Assembly (NCBI RefSeq): GCF_000518265.1
Contig: NZ_JADG01000024.1
Location: 1-60,017, forward strand
Length of the DNA stretch: 60,017 nucleotides
Reading direction: 5' to 3'
Origin: Actinomadura oligospora ATCC 43269
Lineage (GTDB): Bacteria > Actinomycetota > Actinomycetes > Streptosporangiales > Streptosporangiaceae
How positions within the stretch are numbered: position 1 is the stretch's first letter; each line of letters opens with the position of its first letter. A model generated the notes under the pieces. That model was not told where the DNA came from, did not search any database, and saw nothing but the letters and a program-made list of their open reading frames with translations. Made by a program: the position numbers and the translations under genes. Positions 16,694 through 25,171 of this stretch are shown one piece after another.

Positions 16694-18322
16694 TCAGTGG
16701 CCGTGCCCGTGGCCGTGGCCGTGACCGCCACCGGCGGCGGGCTCCTCGTCCTCGGGCTTCTCGACGACGAGAGCCTCGGTGGTGAGGAGCATGCCGGCGA
16801 TGGACGCGGCGTTGGTGACGGCGGAGCGGGTGACCTTGACCGGGTCGATGACGCCCTGGGCGACCAGGTCGCCGTAGACGCCGGTCGCGGCGTTGAAGCC
16901 GTGGCCCGCGTCGAGCTCCTGGACCTTGGAGACCACGACGTAGCCCTCCTGGCCCGCGTTCTCGGAGATCCAGCGCAGCGGCTCGACGAGCGAGCGGCGC
17001 AGCGCCTCGGCGCCGGTGGCCTCGTCGCCGTTGAGGCCGAGGTCCTCGAAGCCCTCCTTGGCGACGTGCACCAGGGCGGAGCCGCCGCCGGACACGATGC
17101 CCTCCTCGATGGCCGCGCGGGTCGCCGAGATGGCGTCCTCCAGGCGGTGCTTCTTCTCCTTGAGCTCGACCTCGGTCGCGGCGCCGACGCGCAGGACGCA
17201 CACGCCGCCGGACAGCTTGGCCAGGCGCTCCTGGAGCTTCTCGCGGTCCCAGTCGGAGTCGGAGTTGTCGATCTCGACCTTGATCTGGTTGACCCGGTCG
17301 GAGATCTCCTGGGCGCTGCCCTCGCCGTCCACGATGGTGGTGGAGTCCTTGTCCACCGTGATGCGGCGGGCGCGGCCGAGGTCCTCGACGCCGATGGTGT
17401 CGAGCTTGAGGCCGAGCGACTCGGACACGACCTGGCCGCCGGTGAGGACGGCCATGTCGCCGAGCATCGCCTTGCGGCGGTCGCCGAAGCCGGGGGCCTT
17501 CACCGCGACGGACAGGAAGGTGCCGCGGATCTTGTTGGCGACCAGCAGCGCCAGGGCCTCGCCCTCGACGTCCTCGGCCACGACCAGCAGCGGCTTCTTG
17601 GTCTGCGCGACCTTCTCGGCCAGCGGCAGGAACTCCTGCACGTTGCCGATCTTGCCGTCCACGATGAGCACGTAGGCGTCCTCCAGGACGGCCTCCATGC
17701 GCTCGGGGTCGGTGACCATGTGCGGCGACAGGTAGCCCTTGTCGAACTGGAGGCCCTCGGTGAACTCCAGCTCGAGGCCCATGGTGTGGGCCTCCTCGAC
17801 GGTGATGACGCCGTCCTTGCCGACCTTCTCGAACGCCTCGGCGATCAGCTCGCCGATCTTGGCGTCCTGCGCGGAGATGGTCGCGACGTGCGCGATCTCG
17901 CCCTTCTCCTCCACCTCGCGGGCGGTCTTGAGGAGCTTGTCGGACACGTACTGGGCGGCGAGGTCCATGCCGCGCTTCAGCGACAGCGGGGACGCGCCGG
18001 CCGCGACGTTGCGCAGGCCCTCGCGGACGAGCGCCTGGGCGAGCACGGTCGCGGTGGTGGTGCCGTCACCGGCGATGTCGTTGGTCTTGGTCGCCACTTC
18101 CTTGGCGAGCTGGGCCCCGAGGTTCTCGTACGGGTCCTCGAGCTCCACCTCGCGGGCGATGGTGACGCCGTCGTTGGTGATGGTCGGCGCGCCGAACTTC
18201 TTGTCGATGACGACGTTGCGGCCGCGCGGGCCGATCGTCACCTTGACGGCGTCCGCGAGAGCGTTGACGCCGCGCTCAAGAGCCCGGCGAGCGTCCTCGT
18301 CGAATTCCAGGATCTTCGCCAT
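16694..18322 (-). CDS. groEL1: 60 kDa chaperonin GroEL1
   Basis: ATP-dependent folding chamber subunit, 542 residues. ATG 18322 follows GAGGAG, giving the family start AKILEFDEDAR. Nucleotide-binding motifs TIGPRGRNVV (29-38) and AGDGTTTATVL (84-94) are intact, as is the apical KAPGFGDRRK segment. The C-terminus ends in GGGHGHGHGHGH, the histidine-rich tail of actinobacterial GroEL1 rather than the Gly-Met tail of housekeeping GroEL2. It is the second gene of groES-groEL1, 84 bp after groES, under the upstream CIRCE element. GroEL1 proteins have specialised roles in relatives (for example cell-wall lipid synthesis in mycobacteria); the role here is unknown. Confidence 0.97.
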   Translation of the reverse strand: MAKILEFDEDARRALERGVNALADAVKVTIGPRGRNVVIDKKFGAPTITNDGVTIAREVELEDPYENLGAQLAKEVATKTNDIAGDGTTTATVLAQALVREGLRNVAAGASPLSLKRGMDLAAQYVSDKLLKTAREVEEKGEIAHVATISAQDAKIGELIAEAFEKVGKDGVITVEEAHTMGLELEFTEGLQFDKGYLSPHMVTDPERMEAVLEDAYVLIVDGKIGNVQEFLPLAEKVAQTKKPLLVVAEDVEGEALALLVANKIRGTFLSVAVKAPGFGDRRKAMLGDMAVLTGGQVVSESLGLKLDTIGVEDLGRARRITVDKDSTTIVDGEGSAQEISDRVNQIKVEIDNSDSDWDREKLQERLAKLSGGVCVLRVGAATEVELKEKKHRLEDAISATRAAIEEGIVSGGGSALVHVAKEGFEDLGLNGDEATGAEALRRSLVEPLRWISENAGQEGYVVVSKVQELDAGHGFNAATGVYGDLVAQGVIDPVKVTRSAVTNAASIAGMLLTTEALVVEKPEDEEPAAGGGHGHGHGHGH

Positions 18323-18406
18323 GCTGTTGATCTCCTCTATCAAGCGCGCCGCCCCGGCCGCCCGCCAACGGCGGCCGGACGGGGCGGGTGCATCACGTCT
18401 CGGTGA

Positions 18407-18715
18407 TTACTTCTCGATGATCGCGAGGACGTCGCGAGCCGAGAGCACGAGGTACTCCTCGTTGTTGTACTTGACCTCGGTGCCGCCGTACTTGCTGTAC
18501 AGCACGACGTCGCCGACCTTCACGTCGAGCTCGACGCGCTGGCCCTTGTCGTCGACACGGCCCGGTCCCACAGCGAGGACGGTGCCCTCCTGCGGCTTCT
18601 CCTTGGCGGTGTCCGGAATGACCAGACCCGACGCGGTGGTGGTCTCGGCCTCAAGCGGCTGGACGACGATGCGGTCCTCAAGCGGCTTGAGAGCAACCTT
18701 GGTGGCGGTCGTCAC
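18407..18715 (-). CDS. groES: 10 kDa chaperonin GroES
   Basis: 102-residue co-chaperonin that caps GroEL. It begins TTATKVALKPLEDRIVV at a GTG with GGGGAGG 10 nt upstream. The mobile loop (ETTTASGLVIPDTAKEKPQ, about residues 24-42) that docks on GroEL is intact, and the roof and C-terminal VLAIIEK are standard. First gene of the heat-shock operon with a SigA-type promoter and CIRCE operator about 120-180 bp upstream. Confidence 0.97.
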   Translation of the reverse strand: MTTATKVALKPLEDRIVVQPLEAETTTASGLVIPDTAKEKPQEGTVLAVGPGRVDDKGQRVELDVKVGDVVLYSKYGGTEVKYNNEEYLVLSARDVLAIIEK

Positions 18716-18835
18716 GATCAGACCTCCCCTTCGATTGGTCCTCGGCCGGCCTCACGGGCCGACCAGCACAGATGACAGAGAGGCGACCCTGGACCGGCCT
18801 GTCGTCGCGGGTGCCAGACCGACCTTGTCGCTGTT

Positions 18836-18860
18836 TGGCACTCTCACACTGAGAGTGCCA
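18836..18860 (-). promoter_or_regulatory. CIRCE operator (HrcA binding site)
   Basis: TGGCACTC-N9-GAGTGCCA, a perfect 8-9-8 inverted repeat matching the CIRCE consensus (GCACTC-N9-GAGTGC core). It lies just downstream of the predicted groES promoter -10 box, overlapping the expected transcription start, as in other HrcA-repressed chaperonin operons. Confidence 0.95.
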
Positions 18861-18867
18861 GTCATGG

Positions 18868-18896
18868 AGACTATGCCCGACCCGGTAAGCCGTCAA
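18868..18896 (-). promoter_or_regulatory. Promoter of groES-groEL1
   Basis: On the minus strand TTGACG (18896-18891) and TAGTCT (18873-18868) are separated by 17 bp, a good match to a principal sigma factor promoter. CIRCE begins 7 bp further downstream, so repression would block transcription initiation. Leader to the groES GTG is about 145 nt. Confidence 0.8.
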
Positions 18897-19050
18897 CACG
18901 AACCGCGCCGAGCCCGTCTCTTCGCCCCGGATGTCCGGTCTTCGGAGCGGACATCCGGACCCCCGGGACGACTCTCCCGCGCGGGTCGGCACCTGGTCAG
19001 GCGCGGACACGCCGCACGGGCGCTCCCACGCGGGCGCTACCGTCCAGGCT

Positions 19051-20328
19051 ATGGACACCGAGGCGTTCCGCGACCTGCTGACACCGCTCGGCCGGGACCT
19101 GCTCGCCGAGGCGGACGGCGCCGACCTGACCGAGGCGGGGCTGCTCGCGACCGCCACGCGGCTGCGCGGCCGGTTCCCCGCCGAGCTGGTCAACGCCGCG
19201 CTGACGCAGCTCCGGCTGCGGGATCGGGCGCGCGCCAAGTTCGGGGACGACGCGTCCCGCATGTTCTTCACTCCGGCCGGGCTGGAGCAGTCAACGCGCG
19301 CGGGCGTGGCCTCCCACCGCGCCCGCCGCTTCGCGGATTCGCCGAAGATTCACCGCACGTTGGAAGTCGGCTGCGGGATCGGGGCCGATCTCGTCGCGCG
19401 CGCCCTGGCCGGGGTGCCGGGCGACGGCGTCGAACTGGATCCGCTCACGGCCGAGGTCGCGGCGGCCAACCTCGCGACCTTCGGGCTGGACGATCTGGCG
19501 TCCGTCCGGGTGGGCGATGGGACGGCGGTCGATCCGTCCGGGTACGGCGCGGTGTTCGCCGATCCGGGGCGTCGGACCGCGCGCGGACGGATCTTCGACC
19601 CGCGCGCGTACGAGCCGCCGCTGGACGTCGTCCTGGCACTGGCCCAGAGCGTCCCGGCCGCCTGCGTGAAGGTCGCGCCGGGCATCCCGCACGAGGCCGT
19701 CCCGGACGGCGCGGAGGCCGAGTGGATCTCGGTCGGCGGGGACGTGAAGGAGGCCGCCCTCTGGCTCGGCGACCTCGCCGGGACCGTCCGCCGCCGTGCC
19801 ACCCTCATCCCGTCCGCCCAGGGTTCGACCTACGCGCCCGCGCACGAGCACGCCCCCACGGGCGGCGGCGTGGGCACCCGTAGCCGGACGGAGGTTGTGA
19901 CCTTGGCGCCGGACGACGGGCTCGGGGACCCGGAGATCCGGGGCTGGGGGCGATATCTGTACGAGCCGGACGGAGCGGTCATCCGGGCGCACCTGGTCGC
20001 GGAGGTCGCGGCGATGGTCGGCGGGGGGCTGGTCGACCCGCGTATCGCCTACATCACGTCCGACACCCTGACGGAGACCCCGTTCGGGGCGTCCTACGAG
20101 ATCGAGGACGTCCTGCCGTTCTCGGTCAAACGGCTCCGGGCCGAGCTGCGGCGGCGCGGCGCCGGGATCCTGACGATCAAGAAGCGCGGCTTCGCCGCGG
20201 ACGTCGAGCGGCTGCGCCGCGATCTCGGCTTCGGCGGGCGTCGCACGGGCACGGGCGGCGAGATCGTCGTCGTGCTGACCCGCGTGGGGGACGACCCGGT
20301 GGCCGTCCTCGCGCGGCCTACGGGCTAA
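19051..20328 (+). CDS. Class I SAM-dependent methyltransferase, THUMP-like domain
   Basis: 425-residue protein. The Rossmann methyltransferase core begins near residue 100 with motif I LEVGCGIGADLVARAL, followed by an acidic motif GVELDPLTAEVAAANL and FADPGRRTARGRIFDP. The C-terminal part (FSVKRLRAELRRRGAGILTIKKRGFAADVERLRRDL) matches the THUMP-like domain found in actinobacterial members. ATG 19051 is chosen because similarity starts there. It is probably an RNA methyltransferase on the basis of that domain, but the target is unknown. It diverges from groES, and the region between holds the chaperonin promoter. Confidence 0.83.
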   Translation: MDTEAFRDLLTPLGRDLLAEADGADLTEAGLLATATRLRGRFPAELVNAALTQLRLRDRARAKFGDDASRMFFTPAGLEQSTRAGVASHRARRFADSPKIHRTLEVGCGIGADLVARALAGVPGDGVELDPLTAEVAAANLATFGLDDLASVRVGDGTAVDPSGYGAVFADPGRRTARGRIFDPRAYEPPLDVVLALAQSVPAACVKVAPGIPHEAVPDGAEAEWISVGGDVKEAALWLGDLAGTVRRRATLIPSAQGSTYAPAHEHAPTGGGVGTRSRTEVVTLAPDDGLGDPEIRGWGRYLYEPDGAVIRAHLVAEVAAMVGGGLVDPRIAYITSDTLTETPFGASYEIEDVLPFSVKRLRAELRRRGAGILTIKKRGFAADVERLRRDLGFGGRRTGTGGEIVVVLTRVGDDPVAVLARPTG

Positions 20329-20907
20329 TCCAGCCCAATGATCTTCACATCGCTTCCGGCGGCCAAGCCGGACCGCGCGGCGCGCCACGATCACGCAAAT
20401 AGTGCGCGCATTCCGGCATCGCGTTAGCCAACGATTGCAGCGCGCCCGCCAAGGTCATTTGACGAAATGCCTAATCGGCGCGTCGCGAACACCTTCGAGG
20501 CCGCTCCGAAATGACATCCTGGAATGGTCGGCCACGCACGTGACGGTATCTCGCCGGACGGGTGCGCGGCCCGCCGGCCGACCATCCTCACCCCGACCGG
20601 GACGAGGGTGTTCGGCGAGATGTGCGGACTTGTTCCGCGCTCCGGCGGGTCCGCGCCCGGCGGCTTGCCCGTCCGTACCGGGGGCGGCGCCGCCACAACC
20701 GGCGGAACCTTGACCGAACCGGGGAGAAAACCCCGGCCGGGATGATCGGTGACCTAACTCTCCAGTAGGGCGAGAAAGCCCATTCCACAGAACTCGTAAT
20801 TTTCCTTGCTAGTGCATATCGCCGCCCCCGGCACGCACTACAGTGAGGCGTTCAGAAATCACTGCCGTTGCGCCAATTCGCCGCGTCGGCACACGAAGGA
20901 GCATCGG
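20329..20907. other. Long intergenic region, lower G+C, with inverted repeat
   Basis: About 580 bp with no supported gene and visibly lower G+C than its neighbours. A 10-bp inverted repeat ATGGTCGGCC (20524-20533) / GGCCGACCAT (20576-20585) encloses 42 bp, and a small hairpin CCGGGG-agaaaa-CCCCGG lies at 20719-20736. Both are upstream of the coiled-coil gene, so this may be a long regulatory leader. Confidence 0.45.
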
Positions 20908-22527
20908 GTGGAAACGAATCACAACTTCCTGCAGACGGGGGGTCAACCGGTCTCGGACCGGATGCGGGAGTTGCTCGCCCGTGCGGCGCAGGACCATGTC
21001 TACGAACAGCGCTCACAGGGGCAGGTCCTGGACGAGATCCGGCAGCGCCTTGAGGGGATGGAGTGGCTGCTCCGCGAGGTGCGCGAGCGTGAGCTCAGCG
21101 GCCTCACCGGACAGCTCGACAGCGTCCGCGGGCAGGTGGACGACCTGTCCAGCAAGCCTCCGGAGTGGGCCGAGGGGCTCGCGGAGCACATCGAGGCGGT
21201 CGGCGAGCGGGTCAAGCCGGTCGCCGAGCTGCCAGCGCTGTGGGCCGACGTCGGCGTGGTCGCCGAGAACGTCGACGAGGGCCTCACCCGCATGCAGGCC
21301 GTGCTCGACAACGCCCAGGGCATCGCCGACGCCACCCGGCAGGCGACCCAGCGCATGGAGGAGATGGCCAAGCGGCTCGACAAGCTGCAAGGGAGCATGG
21401 AGGCCGCGTCCGTCCGCTTCAACCGGCTGGACAAGTCCCTGGCGGAGATGGGGCACCGGGCGGAGCGCCTGGAGCACTCCATCAACGGCGTGACCACCCG
21501 GGTCGACCAGTCCCTCGGCGAGATGGCCGACCGGGTCGAGCAGGGCCTGGAGGCCGTCAACGGCCGCGTCGAGGGCGTCGGCGGGCGCCTGGACGGCCTG
21601 GACGGACGGCTGGGCGGGCTCGACGGCCGGCTCGCCGGGCTGTCGGGCAAGCTGGAGGGCCTGGACGGCCGGTTCGAGGGCGTGGACGACCGGATCGACG
21701 GCGTCAACGAGCGGATCGGGCGGCTGCCCGCCACGCTGGAGATCGGCGAGCTGCACCGCAAGATCGCCGAGCTGGTGCAGCGTCCGGTCGTCGACCACAG
21801 CGACCGGTTCGACGCGCTGGAGAAGCACCTCGCCGACGCGGTCGACCCGCTGATCGAGGAGCTGCGCGCCCGGCCGGACAGGGACGAGGTCAAGGCGACC
21901 ATGTCGCAGATCGCCAGGACGGCCTACAGCGACGTCGCCAAGCGGATGGACGAGTTCTCCCGGCGGTTCGAGGACGTGCACGAGGACGTCCGCAACCGGA
22001 TCGAGGGGATCCACGAGGAGGTCACCCGCAAGGTCGACTCCGCGCTGCTGGAGTTCACCACCCAGGTCGACATCGTGTCCCGCCGGGTCGAGTCGGTGCA
22101 CACCGATGTCACCAAGCAGGTCGAGTCGGTGCACAACGAGGTGTCACGGCAGGTCAGCGGGGTGCACGACGACGTGTCCAAGCGGATCGACGACATCCAC
22201 GAGGACGTCACCAAGCAGGTCGACTCGATCCACGAGGACGTGTCCCGCCGGGTCGGCGGCGTCCAGGAGGACTTCTCCCGCCGCGTCGACGGCGTCCAGG
22301 AGGAGGTCACGCGCCGCGCCGAGGCCGTGCAGGAGGCGCTGGGCCGCCGGTTCGAGGACGTCCAGGGCGAGGTGGGCCGCAAGGTCGACGACGTGCACGG
22401 CGACGTCACCAAGCAGGTGACGGCGGTGCACGAGGACGTGCTCAAGCGGCTGTCCACGCTGGAGGAGACCATGCTCGCCCTGGCCGAGGCGCTGCTGCGC
22501 CCGCGCCGCGACGGGGGCAAGGACTGA
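20908..22527 (+). CDS. Large repeat-built coiled-coil protein, function unknown
   Basis: 539-residue, highly charged, soluble protein with no signal peptide or membrane segment. GTG 20908 is chosen because GAAGGAG lies just upstream. After an N-terminal helical part it has seven exact heptads (VEGVGGR, LDGLDGR, LGGLDGR and so on; nt 21568-21714), a short linker containing IGRLP, and then 14 hendecads (11-residue units such as VDSIHEDVSRR, IDDIHEDVTKQ; nt 21967-22449) interrupted once by a single 7-residue unit. Heptads favour left-handed and hendecads right-handed coiled coils, so a long rod or membrane-surface helix bundle is likely. I recognise no named family. Monocistronic. Confidence 0.85.
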   Translation: METNHNFLQTGGQPVSDRMRELLARAAQDHVYEQRSQGQVLDEIRQRLEGMEWLLREVRERELSGLTGQLDSVRGQVDDLSSKPPEWAEGLAEHIEAVGERVKPVAELPALWADVGVVAENVDEGLTRMQAVLDNAQGIADATRQATQRMEEMAKRLDKLQGSMEAASVRFNRLDKSLAEMGHRAERLEHSINGVTTRVDQSLGEMADRVEQGLEAVNGRVEGVGGRLDGLDGRLGGLDGRLAGLSGKLEGLDGRFEGVDDRIDGVNERIGRLPATLEIGELHRKIAELVQRPVVDHSDRFDALEKHLADAVDPLIEELRARPDRDEVKATMSQIARTAYSDVAKRMDEFSRRFEDVHEDVRNRIEGIHEEVTRKVDSALLEFTTQVDIVSRRVESVHTDVTKQVESVHNEVSRQVSGVHDDVSKRIDDIHEDVTKQVDSIHEDVSRRVGGVQEDFSRRVDGVQEEVTRRAEAVQEALGRRFEDVQGEVGRKVDDVHGDVTKQVTAVHEDVLKRLSTLEETMLALAEALLRPRRDGGKD

Positions 22528-22537
22528 GCAGCACCGC

Positions 22538-22597
22538 CGGGGGCGGGGCGTCCCGCACGCGTGGCCGGACGGCCCGCGCGGCGACACCCCGCCCCCG
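22538..22597 (+). terminator. Possible terminator-like inverted repeat
   Basis: Perfect 11-bp inverted repeat CGGGGGCGGGG (22538-22548) and CCCCGCCCCCG (22587-22597) with a 38-nt interval, just after the coiled-coil gene. There is no T-tract and the loop is long, so its function is uncertain. Confidence 0.35.
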
Positions 22598-22645
22598 CGA
22601 CGTGCGCCTGCTCACGTTCCGCTTTCGTCAAATCACCCTCGATAC

Positions 22646-23635
22646 ATGCCGGAATCCGTTTTCATGGATCTCGTGACCCGCTCCCCGGCCCTCGCCCCGG
22701 CCCTCAGCCCGTACGTCGGCGCACCGCCGAGCCCGGCCACCATCGGCTGGGTCCGCGAGTGCTTCGGCCGGGACGCCGAGATCCGCGCGATCCGTCCGCT
22801 GCCGGGCGGCGCCGCGCACGCCAACCACGCGCTGGCCGTGGAGAGCGGCTCGGGCAGCGAGCACCGCCTGGTGCTGCGCCGCTGGCTGCCGCGCGACCCG
22901 CTCGCGTCCGGCGTGTCCGGCATGGCGGGCGCGCCGGGAGCGGCGTTCGCCGACGGGGAGTTCTCGCCCGAGCGCGAGATCGCCGCGCTGACCCTGCTCG
23001 CCGCCTGCGAGATCCCGACGCCGTCGCTGGTCGCCGCCGACCCGGCGGGCGCGTACTGCGACGCGCCCGCGCTGCTGCTCACCCGGCTGCCCGGGCATCC
23101 GCCCCGGCCCGTCCCGGACGACCTGCCCGAGGTCCTGATCCAGCTGGCCGCGGCGCTGCTGCCGGTGCACGCGCTGCGCGGCGCGGCCACGATGCCGCCC
23201 TACGTCCTGCGCAACCGGCTCGACCTGCGGCGTCCGCCGAAGCACGCGACGCGTCCGGAGCTGTGGGAGCGGGCGTGCGAGGTCGCGTCCGGGCCGGTGC
23301 CGGACGCGCCGTCCCGGTTCGTCCACCGCGACTACCACCCGGACAACACGCTGTGGTCGCGCGGCCGGCTCACCGGCGTCGTGGACTGGTCGGACGCGTC
23401 GTCCGGCCCGGTCGGCGTGGACGTCGGGCAGATGCGGCTGCGGCTCGCGCTGCGCTACGGAGTGGCCGTCGCCGACCGCTTCCGGGAGTGCTTCGACCAG
23501 GTCGCGGGCGGCCACGACCAGGACCCGTACTGGGACCTGGCCTGCGTCCTGGACCTGCTGCCCGAGGAGCCCGGCCGCGTCCTGTCCGAGCGGGACGCGA
23601 TCCGGGCCGAGACGTACCTGGAGACCCTGCTCTAG
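22646..23635 (+). CDS. Aminoglycoside phosphotransferase (APH) family kinase-like protein
   Basis: 329-residue member of the APH/choline kinase fold. The catalytic loop FVHRDYHPDNTLW (Brenner motif HxDxxxxN) and the metal-binding VVDWSDAS are intact near residues 230-255. The N-terminal lobe has LPGGAAHANHALAV, a glycine-rich loop-like segment, and LVLRRWLPR with a Lys-to-Arg change at the usual ATP-anchoring position. Members phosphorylate diverse hydroxyl substrates; resistance is only one possibility and is not indicated by context. Start ATG 22646 is used, with ATG 22664 as an alternative; neither has a strong ribosome site. It converges with tsaD. Confidence 0.82.
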   Translation: MPESVFMDLVTRSPALAPALSPYVGAPPSPATIGWVRECFGRDAEIRAIRPLPGGAAHANHALAVESGSGSEHRLVLRRWLPRDPLASGVSGMAGAPGAAFADGEFSPEREIAALTLLAACEIPTPSLVAADPAGAYCDAPALLLTRLPGHPPRPVPDDLPEVLIQLAAALLPVHALRGAATMPPYVLRNRLDLRRPPKHATRPELWERACEVASGPVPDAPSRFVHRDYHPDNTLWSRGRLTGVVDWSDASSGPVGVDVGQMRLRLALRYGVAVADRFRECFDQVAGGHDQDPYWDLACVLDLLPEEPGRVLSERDAIRAETYLETLL

Positions 23636-23645
23636 AGGATGCCGG

Positions 23646-24683
23646 TCAGAGGATGACGGTGTCGATCGGGAGGCTGGAGTCGGCGGGCAGCCCCAGGTCG
23701 GACGGCGCGAGACCGTTCGCGACCAGCTCGGAGCCGAGCGCGGCGACCATCGCGCCGTTGTCGGTGCACAGGCTCGGCCGCGGCACCCGCAGCCGGACCC
23801 CGGCGCGGTCGCAGCGCTCCTGGGCGAGCGCCCGCAGCCGCGAGTTCGCCGCGACGCCGCCGCCGATGAGCAGGTCCTTGACGCCGTTGTCCTTGCAGAC
23901 CTTGAGGGCCTTGTGGGTCAGCACGTCCACGACGGCCTCCTGGAAGGACGCGGCGACGTCGGCGACCGGGACCGGCTCCCCGGCCCGCTCCTTCGCCTCG
24001 ACCCAGCGCGCCACGGCCGTCTTCAGGCCGGAGAACGAGAAGTCGTAGGTGCCGTCGGCGTACTTGCCGCGCGGGAACGCGATGGCCGCCGGGTCGCCCT
24101 CGCGGGCCATCCGGTCGATCACCGGGCCGCCGGGGAAGCCGAGGTCCAGCACCCGGGCGACCTTGTCGAACGCCTCGCCCGCCGCGTCGTCCACGGTGGA
24201 GCCGAGGGACCGGACGTCGGACGACACGTCCGGGACGAGCAGCAGCGACGAGTGCCCGCCGGACACCAGCATCGCCACGCACGGCTTCGGCAGCGGGCCG
24301 TGTTCGAGCTGGTCGACGCAGACGTGCGCGGCGAGGTGGTTCACGCCGTACAGCGGCTTGCCGAGCGACAGCGCGTACGCCTTGGCCGCCGCGACGCCGA
24401 CCATCAGCGCGCCCGGCAGCCCCGGCCCGGCCGTCACCGCGAACGCGTCGATGTCGTTGAAGGCGACCCCGGCGTCCTGGAGCGCCCGCTCGATGGTCGG
24501 GGTCATCGCCTCCAGGTGCGCGCGCGAGGCGACCTCGGGGACGACCCCGCCGAACCGGGCGTGCTGCTCGACGCTGGAGGCGATCGAGTCGGCCAGCAGC
24601 GTGTGCCCCCGGACGATCCCGACCCCGGTCTCGTCGCAGGACGTCTCGATCCCGAGCACCAGCGGCTCGGAGTCGCGGATCAT
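23646..24683 (-). CDS. tsaD: tRNA N6-adenosine threonylcarbamoyltransferase TsaD
   Basis: Transfers the threonylcarbamoyl group to A37 of ANN-decoding tRNAs (t6A). 345 residues. ATG 24683 is preceded by GGGAGGAAGC and the protein starts IRDSEPLVLGIETSCDETGVG. Metal-binding histidines are in NHLAAHVCVD, with GGHSSLLLV and GEAFDKVARVLDLGFPGGP downstream, and GGGVAANSRLR and DNGAMVAALG in the C-terminal half. Its ATG overlaps the rimI stop (ATGA), so translation is coupled in the tsaB-rimI-tsaD chain. Works with TsaB and TsaE, both encoded nearby. Confidence 0.96.
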   Translation of the reverse strand: MIRDSEPLVLGIETSCDETGVGIVRGHTLLADSIASSVEQHARFGGVVPEVASRAHLEAMTPTIERALQDAGVAFNDIDAFAVTAGPGLPGALMVGVAAAKAYALSLGKPLYGVNHLAAHVCVDQLEHGPLPKPCVAMLVSGGHSSLLLVPDVSSDVRSLGSTVDDAAGEAFDKVARVLDLGFPGGPVIDRMAREGDPAAIAFPRGKYADGTYDFSFSGLKTAVARWVEAKERAGEPVPVADVAASFQEAVVDVLTHKALKVCKDNGVKDLLIGGGVAANSRLRALAQERCDRAGVRLRVPRPSLCTDNGAMVAALGSELVANGLAPSDLGLPADSSLPIDTVIL

Positions 24684-25171
24684 GCTTCCTCCCTGGTGAA
24701 GCCGACCGGGCCCCTCTTCGGGCGCATCTCGCGGCACATCACGACCGCGTCCACCCCGGACGGCTGGTAGTAGCGCCTGCGCAGCCCCACGCGGACGAAC
24801 CCGAACCGCTCGTAGAGCCGCCGCGCCGAATCGTTGTCGGCGCGGACCTCCAGGAACACCTGGACGCTGCCGCGCCGGGACGCCTCGTCCAGCAGCTCGG
24901 TGAGCAGCGCCGCCCCGACACCGGAACCGCGCCGGTCCTCCTTGACGCCGATGGTCTGGACGTCTGCCTGGTCGGCCGCGGCGGCGAGCCCGGCGTAGCC
25001 GATGATCTCCCCGGCCTCCTCGGCGACGACGTAGTGCCGGGTGCGCGGCTGGTCGGCGAGCTCCTCGCGGAGCATCTGCTCGCTCCAGGCGTCCTCGGGG
25101 AACAGCGCCTGCTCCAGGGCGTGGACGGCGGTCAGGTCGTCCTCGGTCATCCCGCGCAGCGCGGCGCTCAC
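24680..25171 (-). CDS. rimI: Ribosomal protein S18-alanine N-acetyltransferase RimI
   Basis: 163-residue GNAT acetyltransferase. Motif A for acetyl-CoA, VQTIGVKEDRRGSGVGAALL, is at about residues 73-92, with VRADNDSARRLYERFGFVRVGLRRRYY typical of RimI. GTG 25171 overlaps the tsaB stop codon (GTGA), and the gene ends in ATGA overlap with tsaD. RimI acetylates the N-terminus of S18 in enteric bacteria; actinobacterial members may have wider targets. The conserved tsaB-rimI-tsaD order supports the assignment. Confidence 0.94.
   Translation of the reverse strand: MSAALRGMTEDDLTAVHALEQALFPEDAWSEQMLREELADQPRTRHYVVAEEAGEIIGYAGLAAAADQADVQTIGVKEDRRGSGVGAALLTELLDEASRRGSVQVFLEVRADNDSARRLYERFGFVRVGLRRRYYQPSGVDAVVMCREMRPKRGPVGFTREEA

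Noticed and set aside
16694..16740. His-rich GroEL tail as an artificial tag.
   Set aside because: Histidine-rich C-termini are natural in actinobacterial GroEL1.
18931..19050. Longer N-terminus for the methyltransferase starting at 18931.
   Set aside because: The added residues have no similarity, and family similarity begins at ATG 19051.
20329..20907. Insertion sequence or its remnant, suggested by lower G+C and an inverted repeat.
   Set aside because: No transposase fragment in any frame and no terminal repeats with target duplication; kept only as a regulatory region of interest.
22646..23635. Aminoglycoside resistance gene.
   Set aside because: The APH fold is shared by many metabolic kinases and there is no resistance context; only the fold is claimed.
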